DNA from: Anaerolineae bacterium
GTDB lineage: Bacteria > Chloroflexota > Anaerolineae > Aggregatilineales > Phototrophicaceae
Assembly: GCA_020849765.1 (NCBI GenBank)
Contig: JADLAY010000034.1
Span: forward strand, 372,001-436,000
Direction: 5' to 3'
DNA length: 64,000 nucleotides
The translations under genes and the position numbers were made by a program. Below the pieces are notes generated by a model. It ran no database searches and was not told the DNA's origin. It saw only the letters and a list, made by a program, of their open reading frames with translations. This document shows, piece by piece, positions 41,993 to 50,499 of the stretch (positions within the stretch are counted from its first letter, which is position 1; each line of letters starts with the position of its first letter).

Positions 41993-41998
41993 TATACT
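41993..41998 (+). promoter_or_regulatory. predicted -10 box of the LUD operon
   Basis: TATACT on the plus strand, 37 bp before the ATG at 42035. It argues for the ATG at 42035 rather than a start at 41987 upstream of the box. Confidence 0.4.
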
Positions 41999-42034
41999 CA
42001 TGAAGTGTTTGCAGCCCTATTTCGAGCATCAACC

Positions 42035-42724
42035 ATGTCTTCATCACGCGACACCATTCTCAACAAACTCCGCTCAACACGCAGGCCATTTGAAGCTGTG
42101 GCCCCACGTCCGGCACCCTATCTACCCGCGCTTTCCGCCGATGACATCTCGCCGGAAGCCCTGATCGAACGCTTTCAGAAGGCCATGACTGCGCTCCAGG
42201 GCCACACGATTATCGCACACGGCGATGCTGAGACGCGCGAGACCGTCATCGATCTCCTGCGCCGTCACGAGGTGACGCATATCCTGGCCTGGGATTTCGC
42301 GCATATCCCGGTCGCCGATCTTGAATCGGAAGTCCGCAACGCGGGCATCACCATCACCATGCCCAACACGCACGAAGACCACTCACCTGAGACAATGCAG
42401 TGGCTGGGCAGCGCGGGCGCCGGGCTGACGGGCGCGGATGCCGCGATCGGCGCGACGGCCACGCTGGTGCTCAGCACCGGCCCTGGCAAGGGTCGCATCC
42501 CGACTGTGCTGCCGCCCATCTGGATCGTCGTCATCAGTAGCGAGCAACTGTTCGCGCGCATGGAAGATTGGCTGGCTCAGCAGCGCAGTCTGGGTTTATC
42601 AGCCGTGCTTGAACATTCGAATGTCGCCTTCGTCACCGGGCCAAGCCGCACGGGTGACATCGAGATGCAATTGATCCTCGGCGTTCATGGGCCGGGCACG
42701 GTTTACGTGGTGATCAAGCAATGA
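42035..42724 (+). CDS. LUD-domain protein (LutC-like)
   Basis: The 229-residue protein carries the LUD domain of lactate utilisation protein C: an N-terminal helical part, then ETVIDLLRRHEVTHILAWD, AGAGLTGADAAIGATATLVLSTGPGKGR and the C-terminal GPSRTGDIEMQLILGVHGPG, which is diagnostic. In LutABC the complex oxidises L-lactate, but lutA and lutB are absent here, so the role is uncertain. It overlaps the following gene by 4 bp (ATGA). The operon continues to a receiver-domain protein. A TATACT box 37 bp upstream sets the start. Confidence 0.88.
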   Translation: MSSSRDTILNKLRSTRRPFEAVAPRPAPYLPALSADDISPEALIERFQKAMTALQGHTIIAHGDAETRETVIDLLRRHEVTHILAWDFAHIPVADLESEVRNAGITITMPNTHEDHSPETMQWLGSAGAGLTGADAAIGATATLVLSTGPGKGRIPTVLPPIWIVVISSEQLFARMEDWLAQQRSLGLSAVLEHSNVAFVTGPSRTGDIEMQLILGVHGPGTVYVVIKQ

Positions 42725-43176
42725 ATGACACCCTTCAGACGCTGATCATGCGCTGGGAGGCATTTGCCAAAGAGGCGCAGTCGCGGCTGCACGAGTCGTC
42801 CAGTGATCCGCATACGCGCATCTATTATCAGGCGGTCGCCCAAATCTACCGGCGCACCGCTGATGAGCTGCGCGCCGCGACCGAAGGCGAGCTCCCCGCC
42901 GCAGACGACCAGATCCCTGGCCCGCCGGTCTTTCTGCGCATGACACGCGAACAGGCCAACAATCTGCTCGCCCGCGCCGGCCTGAACATCGCGAGTCTCT
43001 ATCTGCATGACGACGGGGCTTTGACGGTCGTCTTTCCGCGCCTGCAGCCGTATTCGCAGGAAGAACGCTTGCGCAAGCTTCGCGCTGCGGAATCCCGTGT
43101 TACTATCTTAGACATGGGAAAGCTGCCGGATACCGGTGATCCATACATCGATTTTGCACTTATGGACGAGCAGTAA
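42721..43176 (+). CDS. conserved hypothetical protein of the LUD operon
   Basis: I do not recognise this 151-residue protein. It overlaps the LUD gene by 4 bp, so translation is coupled. The first 60 residues are helical and charged (LIMRWEAFAKEAQSRLHESS, cut here), and the rest contains strands (LYLHDDGALTVVFPRLQPY) with no cysteine. No membrane segment or signal peptide. The coupled position suggests a helper or small regulatory subunit. Confidence 0.5.
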   Translation: MNDTLQTLIMRWEAFAKEAQSRLHESSSDPHTRIYYQAVAQIYRRTADELRAATEGELPAADDQIPGPPVFLRMTREQANNLLARAGLNIASLYLHDDGALTVVFPRLQPYSQEERLRKLRAAESRVTILDMGKLPDTGDPYIDFALMDEQ

Positions 43177-43191
43177 GCGCGAAGGCACGTT

Positions 43192-43647
43192 ATGACCACT
43201 TATATGATTGTCGAAGACGAACCGGATCTCTATGACATGCTGATGGCCATGTCCGGCGTCCTCGGAGTCGACGAGGTCGCCTTCTCGACCGGGGAAGAAG
43301 CCGTCATCTGGATCGAAGAAGTCGAGGAAGGTCACTTCGATGAAGAAGTCCCCGTCCTTGGCCTGATCGATCTGCGGCTGCCCGGCGATATCGACGGCGT
43401 GATGGTGGCCGAACGCCTGCGCCAGAGCGAACCGCTGCGCAACATGGCGGTCGTCCTCATGACTGCCTACTATCTCTCACCGGCGGAAGAACGCAGCTTC
43501 ATGGAGCGTAGCGACGCCGACCTGCTTATCTACAAGCCGCTGCCGTCTTTTCCCATGCTGCGGGACATTCTGCGCAGCATCGCGCGCGAGCGCAACTTCC
43601 GGCACGGCAGATCGCCGCGCAAGCGCCGCGTCATTCGCTCACATTGA
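43192..43647 (+). CDS. single-domain response regulator receiver protein
   Basis: The 151-residue protein is a receiver domain (about 1-125) with a basic tail (HGRSPRKRRVIRSH). The acidic pair is in IVEDEPD (residues 6-12), the phospho-acceptor Asp is in LIDLRLPG (about residue 63), the conserved Thr in LMTAYY and the Lys in IYKPLP. No output domain exists. It is the last gene of the LUD operon and no histidine kinase is nearby. Such stand-alone receivers act by protein-protein contacts; the basic tail might contact nucleic acid, which is only a guess. Confidence 0.85.
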   Translation: MTTYMIVEDEPDLYDMLMAMSGVLGVDEVAFSTGEEAVIWIEEVEEGHFDEEVPVLGLIDLRLPGDIDGVMVAERLRQSEPLRNMAVVLMTAYYLSPAEERSFMERSDADLLIYKPLPSFPMLRDILRSIARERNFRHGRSPRKRRVIRSH

Positions 43648-43668
43648 TCGTCCGCAGTCGACGGAACT

Positions 43669-43707
43669 AAAAGGGGTAGCGCTCACATGAGTGCTACCCC
43701 TTTTCAT
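43669..43707. terminator. bidirectional intrinsic terminator
   Basis: A long stem (43669-43680 with 43693-43704, plus an inner CTCA/TGAG) is flanked by A-run and T-run, and so can terminate both the receiver gene (plus) and htpG (minus). Confidence 0.85.
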
Positions 43708-43711
43708 TTAC

Positions 43712-45583
43712 TCAGTCGCGCGTCGTCGCGGCCTGCATGATCTGCGTCAGACGTTCGGCCATGCTCGCCGGGTCGGGATGAATGCCATCCTGCAGCAGCG
43801 CCGTCTCGAACACCTGCGTCACGACCATATCGATCAGCGGATTGTCCGGCTGCGAGGCGATCATCTGGCTCAGGTTGTGGACCAACGGATGGCGCGGATT
43901 CAGCTCCAGGATCTTGACCGGCAGTTCGAATTCGCGATCCAACATGCGGTTGATGCGGTACATCTGCCGCTGCACGCCGCTGTCGGTGCTGATCAGGCGC
44001 GCCGGGCTTTCGACCAGGTTCTGGCTGCTGCGCACGTCGAGCACACGCTCGCCCAGCAGATCGACAAAGCGCTGGCGCACGGCCGTGAACGAATCTTCAG
44101 GCAGGGCTTCCTGCGCCTCGGACTCGTCTTCCTTGAGCTCGCCGACGCTGCTCAGGTCGATATCCGCTTCGTCCACGTTGCGCAGTTTGTAACCCTCATA
44201 TTCGCTCAGGCCCATCAGCATGAACGGGTCGACCGGATCGCTGAAGTACAGCACTTCGACGCCACGGCGGCGGAACGGATCGAGATGCGGGCTGCGGGCG
44301 GCGCCGACATCGTCGTCGGCTATCACGTAGTAGATCTCGCTCTGGCCACGCACCATCCGCGTCGCATATTCGCCTAACGTCGTCATGTCGTCGCCATTCG
44401 TGGCCGTGCTCTTGAACAGCAGCAGCGGCATGATGTCGTTCGCATCGCCAGGACTGGCGACCAGCCCCTGCTTGATGAAACGGCCAAAGTTGTCGAAGAT
44501 CTGGCGGTAGACCTCCGGCTTGCTCTTCATCAGCCGCTTGAGTTCACTCAGGACCTTGCTGGTGAGCGTCTTCTTCAGATTCGCCATCACGCGGTTGGCC
44601 TGGATGCTCTCGCGGCTGACCGCCAGCGGCAGATCTTCGCTATCGACCACGCCTTGCACGAACTGGAGATACTCCGGCAGTAGTTCCTTGTTGTACTCCT
44701 CGATCAAGACCTTGTGCGCGTAAAGCTTCAGCCCTGGCTCGCGGCGGAGATTGAGGATCGACTGCTCAACGCTGCTGGGGATGTAGAGCAGCGCGTAGAA
44801 CTGCATCGGCGAATCGACGCGCATGTGAATGCGATGGCTGGGCGCTTCGAAATCGAGCGTCAGCATCTTGTAGAAGTCATCGTACTGCTCGTCGGTGATC
44901 TCTTTGCTGTCCTGGCGCCAGATCGCGACCTGCTTGTTGGTCGGTTCTTCGTCGTCACCCACGTGGATCGGGAAGGCGATGTAGTTCGAGTGGTGCCGGA
45001 TGATCTCTTTGATCTTCCACGGTTGGAGGTAGTCTTTCGCGTCATCGCGCAGATAGAGGATGACGTTGGTGCCGCGCGTTTCGTGCTCCGCTTCTTCCAG
45101 CGTGTAGGTATCGCCGCCGGTCGATTCCCAGGCGAAGGCGGGCTCGTCCGGTCGATACGATTTCGAGACGACGCGAATGCGCTCGGCGACCATGAAGGCC
45201 GAGTAGAAGCCAACGCCAAACTGACCGATCACGTCGGCGGCGTTGACGTCTTTGCTTTCGCGCATCGCCTGGATGAACGCCTTCGCCCCGCTGTGCGCGA
45301 TCACGCCCAGGTTCTCGATCAGCTCGTCGCGCGTCATGCCGATGCCGGTGTCACGAATGGTCAGCGTCCCGGCGGCTTCGTCGGGCACGATCTCGATGTA
45401 GAGGTCGGCGGACGGATCGGCGATCTCGTGGGTGGTGAGTTGTTCGAACTGGAGCCGGTTGAGCGCATCCGACGCGTTCGAGACCAACTCGCGCAGAAAG
45501 ATGTCCCGGTTGGTGTAGAGCGAATGAATCAGAATATCGAGGAGCTGCTGGATTTCAGCTCGAAATGCGTGTTGCTCGGTCAT
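43712..45583 (-). CDS. htpG: molecular chaperone HtpG (Hsp90)
   Basis: The 623-residue protein matches bacterial Hsp90 in length. The ATP-binding site has FLRELVSNASDALNRL (about 30-45), IRDTGIGMTRDEL and GQFGVGFYSAFMVAE. Middle and C-terminal domains follow in normal order, with no large insertion. It refolds or stabilises client proteins under stress, with ATP hydrolysis by a dimer. The gene stands alone with its own promoter (extended -10, no CIRCE element) and shares a terminator with the receiver gene. Confidence 0.97.
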   Translation of the reverse strand: MTEQHAFRAEIQQLLDILIHSLYTNRDIFLRELVSNASDALNRLQFEQLTTHEIADPSADLYIEIVPDEAAGTLTIRDTGIGMTRDELIENLGVIAHSGAKAFIQAMRESKDVNAADVIGQFGVGFYSAFMVAERIRVVSKSYRPDEPAFAWESTGGDTYTLEEAEHETRGTNVILYLRDDAKDYLQPWKIKEIIRHHSNYIAFPIHVGDDEEPTNKQVAIWRQDSKEITDEQYDDFYKMLTLDFEAPSHRIHMRVDSPMQFYALLYIPSSVEQSILNLRREPGLKLYAHKVLIEEYNKELLPEYLQFVQGVVDSEDLPLAVSRESIQANRVMANLKKTLTSKVLSELKRLMKSKPEVYRQIFDNFGRFIKQGLVASPGDANDIMPLLLFKSTATNGDDMTTLGEYATRMVRGQSEIYYVIADDDVGAARSPHLDPFRRRGVEVLYFSDPVDPFMLMGLSEYEGYKLRNVDEADIDLSSVGELKEDESEAQEALPEDSFTAVRQRFVDLLGERVLDVRSSQNLVESPARLISTDSGVQRQMYRINRMLDREFELPVKILELNPRHPLVHNLSQMIASQPDNPLIDMVVTQVFETALLQDGIHPDPASMAERLTQIMQAATTRD

Positions 45584-45631
45584 AGATTTCGTCTCGTTTT
45601 CCAGAAGATTGAAGCCAGTTTTTCGCTCCTA

Positions 45632-45640
45632 TTTCTAGCA
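45632..45640 (-). promoter_or_regulatory. predicted extended -10 promoter of htpG
   Basis: TGCTAGAAA on the minus strand, 49-57 bp before the htpG start at 45583. No CIRCE operator or heat-shock-type -35 box is recognisable. Confidence 0.4.
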
Positions 45641-45674
45641 CCATCCCGTAAGAACAGAATAAGAGACGGACAAC

Positions 45675-45700
45675 AAAACGGGGCGTCTTTTGCGCCCCGT
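45675..45700 (-). terminator. intrinsic terminator of the TPR protein gene
   Basis: An 8-bp GC-rich stem (45678-45685 with 45693-45700) has a 7-nt loop. On the minus strand it is followed by TTTTGTTG. It closes the TPR gene, whose stop is at 45729. Confidence 0.75.
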
Positions 45701-45728
45701 CTGCCGAAATCTTGATCGAGCCTGCGAC

Positions 45729-47672
45729 CTAGAGGATGTCGAGCCGCACCAACACCCCACGATCCCACTCGTAGCGCGATGACAGATCGACCTGTGTGGC
45801 GATGATCGCCGCCGCCTGTACCACCTGCGAGACCGTCCGATCGTGCTTGGCGGCTGCCTCCTCGATCACGCGCGCCCAGGAGCTGTCCTGCTTACGAATG
45901 CGATAGGCGCGCCCCAGGTAACGCATCGAGTCCGTCGGGTCATCCAGGATACCGGCCAGGGCCGTGAGTGTTTCATACGAATTCGGGTTGACGGCCAGCG
46001 CGGCCATGAAGGCATCCTTCGCCAGCTCGTGTTCCCCGCGCTCGCGGTAGATCAGTCCCATCTGGCGGAATGCCTGCGACGTGTGAATGCTGGGCATGCC
46101 GTCCGCGTCCATGTTGAAGAGGATCTCCTCTTTCAGGCAGCGCAGCGCTTGATCGAGATCGTTGACCAGCCGGTAGATTAGGCCCATCTCGCGGTAGATG
46201 CCCGTCGCTGGCAGCCCGTCCTTGATCGGCGTCTCCAGCAGTGTGATCAGGTGGCGCGCTTCCTGGGCGCTCAGGCCGCCGTTGGCCTGGACGTAACGCC
46301 GACGGAGAAAGCGCACAACTCCGACGATACCGCACCAATCCAGCATGTAGGGCGAGAGCAGGTCGGGCAGCGGCACACGTTTGCGTTTGCCGAACGGCCC
46401 GCTCCCCTCTTTGCCTTCGAGGTAAACCGTTAACTGGCGCGTTTCCCGATTGACGTATTCGAGCACGTCATGTTGCTCGTCGGGAATCGTAACCGAGGCG
46501 AGCACTGTATCCGGCATCAGATCGTGCAGCGACCATTCGACAAAGATCTGGCCGCCCTGGGGCAAATCGAGATCAACGTCCCCCAACTCGGCCATGCTGG
46601 GAACGCTAATCGGTAACAAGGTGATGCGGAACATGTTGAGCAGAGTCGCCGCACGCTCCAGATAGCGCGTTTGCAGCACAAAGACCGCATCACGCGCGCC
46701 AGGCTCGTTGGTCGTTTCTATCTGAATGCCATGGATCAGATCGGGCGGGCATTCCGTCATCTCCGGTGGCGTGGGATTGCTGTGCGGGACGGGCGCCACG
46801 ACGGGTTCGCCTAGCACCGGAACCTCAGCACTTTGCGTGACCACAGCTCGATCCGGGCTGACCGTCACCAGGCTAACAGAATTCACACTTTCGTCATCGT
46901 CATTCGCCACCATGCGCTGTGCGCGCGCCAACACGCGTTCGTCACTGGCCAGGTCGGCATAGCCCGTCTCGCGCCCGATGGCGACGATCCGCTCAAGCTC
47001 GACCAGCATCTCATTCAGATAGCCCGTACGCCCGTAAGCCTGGGCGAGATAGCGCCGCGCCACGATCTCACGCGAGGGCTGAGGATCGAGCGCATTGAGT
47101 TGCAGCATCCGCTCCCCCAGCGAGATCAGATCCGGCCACAGGTCGCGCATCTGATGATCCATCGCCAGGGCATTCAACGCGCGCCAGGCCAGACCGACGT
47201 TCTCCATCGCCTGTGCCATCTTGAAGGCGCGCTTGAAGTAATCGACGGCCAGTTCCCATTCCTCGCGCGCTTCGTACGCCTGACCAAACGCCTGATAAAT
47301 ATCGGCCAGCAACAAACGTACATCATCTTCGGTACGATACAGCGCGACTTGGAACTGCGCACGCACCTCACGAATCGCGTCTTTCTGGCGCGAGAGAATG
47401 CCTTCCGCCAGGCGGTAGTGATCAAGAGCATCGTCCCACTCGCCTACGGCGGCCATACTCAGACCCATACGCGTGAGCAGTGCGCCGACAAAGCCTTCCG
47501 GCAGCGGTACCGCCCGCTGTTGGGCATTGCGCAAGCAGCGCGTGCAGACGTCAATCGCCTGCCGGTGCTTGCCTTGCTCGGCCAAACGCATAGCTTTCAC
47601 AAGTTCATCGCGAATGAGATCGAGTTCGTGGTCCTGCATGTTTTCGTCAACGTTTGCCATAAGCGTCGCCAT
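45729..47672 (-). CDS. large cytosolic TPR protein
   Basis: The 647-residue protein has no signal peptide. N-terminal TPR-like helices (about 10-240: ELVKAMRLAEQGKHRQAIDV, YFKRAFKMAQAMENV, cut here) surround a spacer with repeated Pro/Val residues. A central part (about 310-450) has beta-rich sequence (LPISVPSMAELGDVDLDLPQ), and C-terminal TPRs (LIYREMGLIYRLV, FRQMGLIYRERGEHELAKDA) follow. The start is at ATG 47672. AGGAGG lies 16 nt further upstream, an unusually long spacing, so a non-standard start a few codons earlier is possible. Probably a scaffold; no enzymatic domain is visible. Divergent from the zinc sensor gene. Confidence 0.7.
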   Translation of the reverse strand: MATLMANVDENMQDHELDLIRDELVKAMRLAEQGKHRQAIDVCTRCLRNAQQRAVPLPEGFVGALLTRMGLSMAAVGEWDDALDHYRLAEGILSRQKDAIREVRAQFQVALYRTEDDVRLLLADIYQAFGQAYEAREEWELAVDYFKRAFKMAQAMENVGLAWRALNALAMDHQMRDLWPDLISLGERMLQLNALDPQPSREIVARRYLAQAYGRTGYLNEMLVELERIVAIGRETGYADLASDERVLARAQRMVANDDDESVNSVSLVTVSPDRAVVTQSAEVPVLGEPVVAPVPHSNPTPPEMTECPPDLIHGIQIETTNEPGARDAVFVLQTRYLERAATLLNMFRITLLPISVPSMAELGDVDLDLPQGGQIFVEWSLHDLMPDTVLASVTIPDEQHDVLEYVNRETRQLTVYLEGKEGSGPFGKRKRVPLPDLLSPYMLDWCGIVGVVRFLRRRYVQANGGLSAQEARHLITLLETPIKDGLPATGIYREMGLIYRLVNDLDQALRCLKEEILFNMDADGMPSIHTSQAFRQMGLIYRERGEHELAKDAFMAALAVNPNSYETLTALAGILDDPTDSMRYLGRAYRIRKQDSSWARVIEEAAAKHDRTVSQVVQAAAIIATQVDLSSRYEWDRGVLVRLDIL

Positions 47673-47946
47673 GATAATGTCGTCGCTACCTCCTATGATA
47701 TAGCCAACAACATATAACAATCAACTAACATTCGAATAAATCGCTCAAAACATACTCATGGACTTCCTAACACTTGCATATAGTTTTATCAATCCTGTAA
47801 AAACTGTCGTGGAGACCATATTTACACATTCCGCTTTGCTTGACACAACCGAATAATTTCCGTAGCCTGTAGAATGTAATGTTGAGCCAGTGTCACGCGT
47901 TGTCTTTATGTCGCTACGTTTTCGGTATTCAAGCGAGGATATTTCG

Positions 47947-48237
47947 GTGCTTAACCTGGATGATGCACGCACAGTCGCTCGTTTTTTCCAGGTCCTTGCA
48001 GATCCGACGCGCGTCAGGATGATCAAGGCATTGGCAGATGGCGAGTGGTGCGTTTCAGACCTGACGCACGCCCTGAAGATGGATCAGCCCGCCGTCTCGC
48101 ATCAGCTGAAATATTTACGTGAACTCCGGCTGGTCAAGTGGAAGAAGTCCGGCAGGCACGTCTATTACACGCTTGCCGATAGCCATGTTCGGGAAACACT
48201 GCTGGCGAGCATCGCCCATCTGGAGTGCGGCGTTTAG
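47947..48237 (+). CDS. ArsR/SmtB family zinc-type metal sensor
   Basis: The 96-residue protein is a winged-helix ArsR/SmtB repressor. The recognition helix region is DQPAVSHQLKYLRELRLV followed by GRHVYYTLADSH, as in SmtB. The alpha-5 metal site is kept: DSH(x10)H gives Asp, His and His, with Glu directly nearby (AHLECGV). The alpha-3 segment WCVSDL keeps one of the two SmtB cysteines. Zn(II) is therefore the likely ligand. The GTG start at 47947 is preferred because GAGG is 8 nt upstream; ATG 47908 or GTG 47890 are alternatives. TTGACA lies at 47840-47845. No transporter gene is adjacent, so the regulated target is elsewhere or is itself. The stop overlaps that of the histidine kinase gene by 4 bp. 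Confidence 0.85.
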   Translation: MLNLDDARTVARFFQVLADPTRVRMIKALADGEWCVSDLTHALKMDQPAVSHQLKYLRELRLVKWKKSGRHVYYTLADSHVRETLLASIAHLECGV

Positions 48238-49739
48238 CGATCGCCGCTTTTCGGGCCGGGCGTGGCATTAGGCCGGCGAATGATGCCAATGCGCGGGCGC
48301 GTGGCGTCGCGATGTGGCATCGCCGGTTTCTCTTCGATGTGCGGAATGAAGACGGTGAAGGTCGTGCCTTTGCCGACGTCGCTGGCCACTTCGATCCGCC
48401 CGTTGTGCGCCTCGACGATCCACTTCGCAATCGACAACCCCAACCCTGAACCCTCACCCTTGTGCACGCGCGCCGGGTCCGCCTGGTAAAAGCGGTCGAA
48501 GATGTGCGCCAGGTCATCCGGCGCAATGCCGATGCCGCTATCCACGACTTCGACCACCGCATCATCATACGAGCGCCGCAGGTTGATGATGACGCTGCCG
48601 CCCTCCGGCGTAAACTTGATGGCATTACTGACCAGATTGAGGAAGAGCTGCTTCAAGCGATCGGAATCGCCCTTGATGCGCACAGGCTGGAAATCGTGGA
48701 TCTCGAACGTGAGGTTGCGCGCACTGGCCAGGACGCGCGCGTCGCGGTAGATCTCGCTGATGGTCGTATCCAGGTCGAGCGGGACGAGTTCGAGCTTGAG
48801 GCCGCCGTAATCGGCGCGCGCGAGCAGGAGCAGATCGCTGACGAGGCGCGACATGCGCTCGACTTCGCCCTCGACCGCTTCGAGCGATTCCTTGTCCGCC
48901 CCGTAGCGCTTGATCAGGTCGAGGTTGCCACGGATGGCGGTGAGCGGCGTCCGCAGTTCGTGCGACACGTCGGCGACGAAGCGCTGCTGGACGTTAAACA
49001 GGTTCTCCAGCCGATCCATCATCTGGTTGAAGACCGAGTTCATGCGCCCGATCTCATCCATCGGGCCGTCGTATTCGAGCCGCGTCTTCAAGTCCTCAGT
49101 CGCGGCAATCCGTGCCGCCGCCTGAGCAACTCGATCGATCGGCGTCAGCGCGCGCCGCGAAAAGCCGAGCGCCATCGCCACCGAGCCGAGCATGGCAATG
49201 CACATCCCGCCCGCGATGATGACGATCAATCCCCGGCTGGCCCGATTGACCGTCTCGAGCGATGTGGCCGCCTGCACGGCAAAACGACCGCTCATGTAAC
49301 TGAATGGGCGCGTCAGCACGCGATAGGCGCCGTTATTGATGTACGAATCGCTATACAGGTCGCCGGATGCGGCTGTCGTTCTCTGCGCAAGCGTGGAGAG
49401 AATGGCTTCGTCAAGCGGGGCCGCGTAGGTCGACAGGTTGTTGGTTTGCCCGGCCAGCGTGTGATGATCGCCGAGTTCCCATACCTGCACGAACACCCCC
49501 GGCGCGCGGAACAGATCAAGTTCGGGCAGCCGCATGCGCACCTCGGTCGGCGCGCCAAATTGTGCTCGAACGTAGGCGCCGCTATTTTGGATGACCACGT
49601 CGGCAGTCTCGGCCAGCGACGTGTCAATCGTGTTGATCAGCGCCCAGCGGGTGACACCATACAGCGCCCCGCCAAAAAGGATGAGGATGCCCCCCAGTAA
49701 GCCGGTATACCAGAGGACAAGCTTGCTGCGTAGGGTCAT
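48234..49739 (-). CDS. sensor histidine kinase with HAMP domain
   Basis: The 501-residue protein has two membrane helices (about 8-30 and 170-190) enclosing an extracytoplasmic sensor region of about 140 residues. A HAMP linker is followed by the dimerisation helix with the phosphorylated histidine in VADVSHELRTPLTA (about 257), then the ATP-binding domain with the N-box LFLNLVSNAIKFTP, G1 DSGIGIAPDDLA and G2 GSGLGLSIAKWI. It is the partner of the OmpR-type regulator encoded 9 bp upstream. The ligand sensed is unknown. The gene is second in the pair. Confidence 0.93.
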   Translation of the reverse strand: MTLRSKLVLWYTGLLGGILILFGGALYGVTRWALINTIDTSLAETADVVIQNSGAYVRAQFGAPTEVRMRLPELDLFRAPGVFVQVWELGDHHTLAGQTNNLSTYAAPLDEAILSTLAQRTTAASGDLYSDSYINNGAYRVLTRPFSYMSGRFAVQAATSLETVNRASRGLIVIIAGGMCIAMLGSVAMALGFSRRALTPIDRVAQAAARIAATEDLKTRLEYDGPMDEIGRMNSVFNQMMDRLENLFNVQQRFVADVSHELRTPLTAIRGNLDLIKRYGADKESLEAVEGEVERMSRLVSDLLLLARADYGGLKLELVPLDLDTTISEIYRDARVLASARNLTFEIHDFQPVRIKGDSDRLKQLFLNLVSNAIKFTPEGGSVIINLRRSYDDAVVEVVDSGIGIAPDDLAHIFDRFYQADPARVHKGEGSGLGLSIAKWIVEAHNGRIEVASDVGKGTTFTVFIPHIEEKPAMPHRDATRPRIGIIRRPNATPGPKSGDR

Positions 49740-49748
49740 GGAAACCCG

Positions 49749-50432
49749 TTATTCCTCTTCGCGCAGCACGTAGCCCACACCACGCACCGTATGGATCAGG
49801 CGCGTCTCGTTCTCCTGTTCGGTCTTCTGGCGCAGATAGCGCACGTAGACTTCGATGATGTTGCTCTCGCCGCCGAAGTCGTAGCCCCAGACGCGGTCGA
49901 AAATCACGTCGCGCGTCAGCACCTGGCGCGGATTGCGCATAAACAGTTCGAGCAGTTCGTATTCCTTGGCCGTCAGATCGATGGCGCGTTCGCCACGGTA
50001 GGCGCGGTGCGTGCCAGTATCGAGTGTCAAATCGCTGAAACGCAGAATCTCCGGGCGTGAGTTCGGCGTCGACCGGCGGAACAGCGCCCGGACGCGCGCC
50101 ATCAGCTCGTCGACCGAGAACGGCTTAACGAGATAATCGTCCGCGCCCGCATCCAGGCCGGACACGCGATCGCGCACGTCGTCCTTGGCCGTCAGCATCA
50201 GAATCGGCACTTCGCTCGCGGCGCGCAGCCGCTTGCACACTTCCAGCCCATCCAGGCCCGGCAGCATCCAATCGAGGATGACGAGATCTGGCGGATTATC
50301 CCGCGCGATGCCCAAGCCGCTCTGGCCGTCGCGCGCGACACTGACCCTGTAGCCCTCATAGATCAAGCCGCGTTCGATGAACTGCGCAATGCGCGCCTCA
50401 TCTTCTATCAGCAAAATACGTTCACCAGACAT
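49749..50432 (-). CDS. OmpR-family response regulator
   Basis: The 227-residue protein has a receiver domain (1-120) and a winged-helix DNA-binding domain of the OmpR/PhoB type (about 130-225). Phospho-acceptor Asp54 lies in VILDWMLPG, with the acidic pair in IEDE (9-12), Thr81 in LTAKDD and Lys103 in YLVKPF. In the DNA-binding domain, [27 protein letters not shown] and [15 protein letters not shown] segments with the final VRGVGYVL are typical. It forms a two-component system with the histidine kinase that follows. Its likely targets are the neighbouring envelope genes, but no operator is identified. Confidence 0.94.
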   Translation of the reverse strand: MSGERILLIEDEARIAQFIERGLIYEGYRVSVARDGQSGLGIARDNPPDLVILDWMLPGLDGLEVCKRLRAASEVPILMLTAKDDVRDRVSGLDAGADDYLVKPFSVDELMARVRALFRRSTPNSRPEILRFSDLTLDTGTHRAYRGERAIDLTAKEYELLELFMRNPRQVLTRDVIFDRVWGYDFGGESNIIEVYVRYLRQKTEQENETRLIHTVRGVGYVLREEE

Positions 50433-50499
50433 GGAGAGATCTCCCTCGCGCTCCAGGCCGAAATTTAGGCCATTATACGGAGGCTAAATAAGAGACAAG

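Noticed and set aside
45584..45670. A CIRCE operator upstream of htpG
   Set aside because: No TTAGCACTC-N9-GAGTGCTAA is present.
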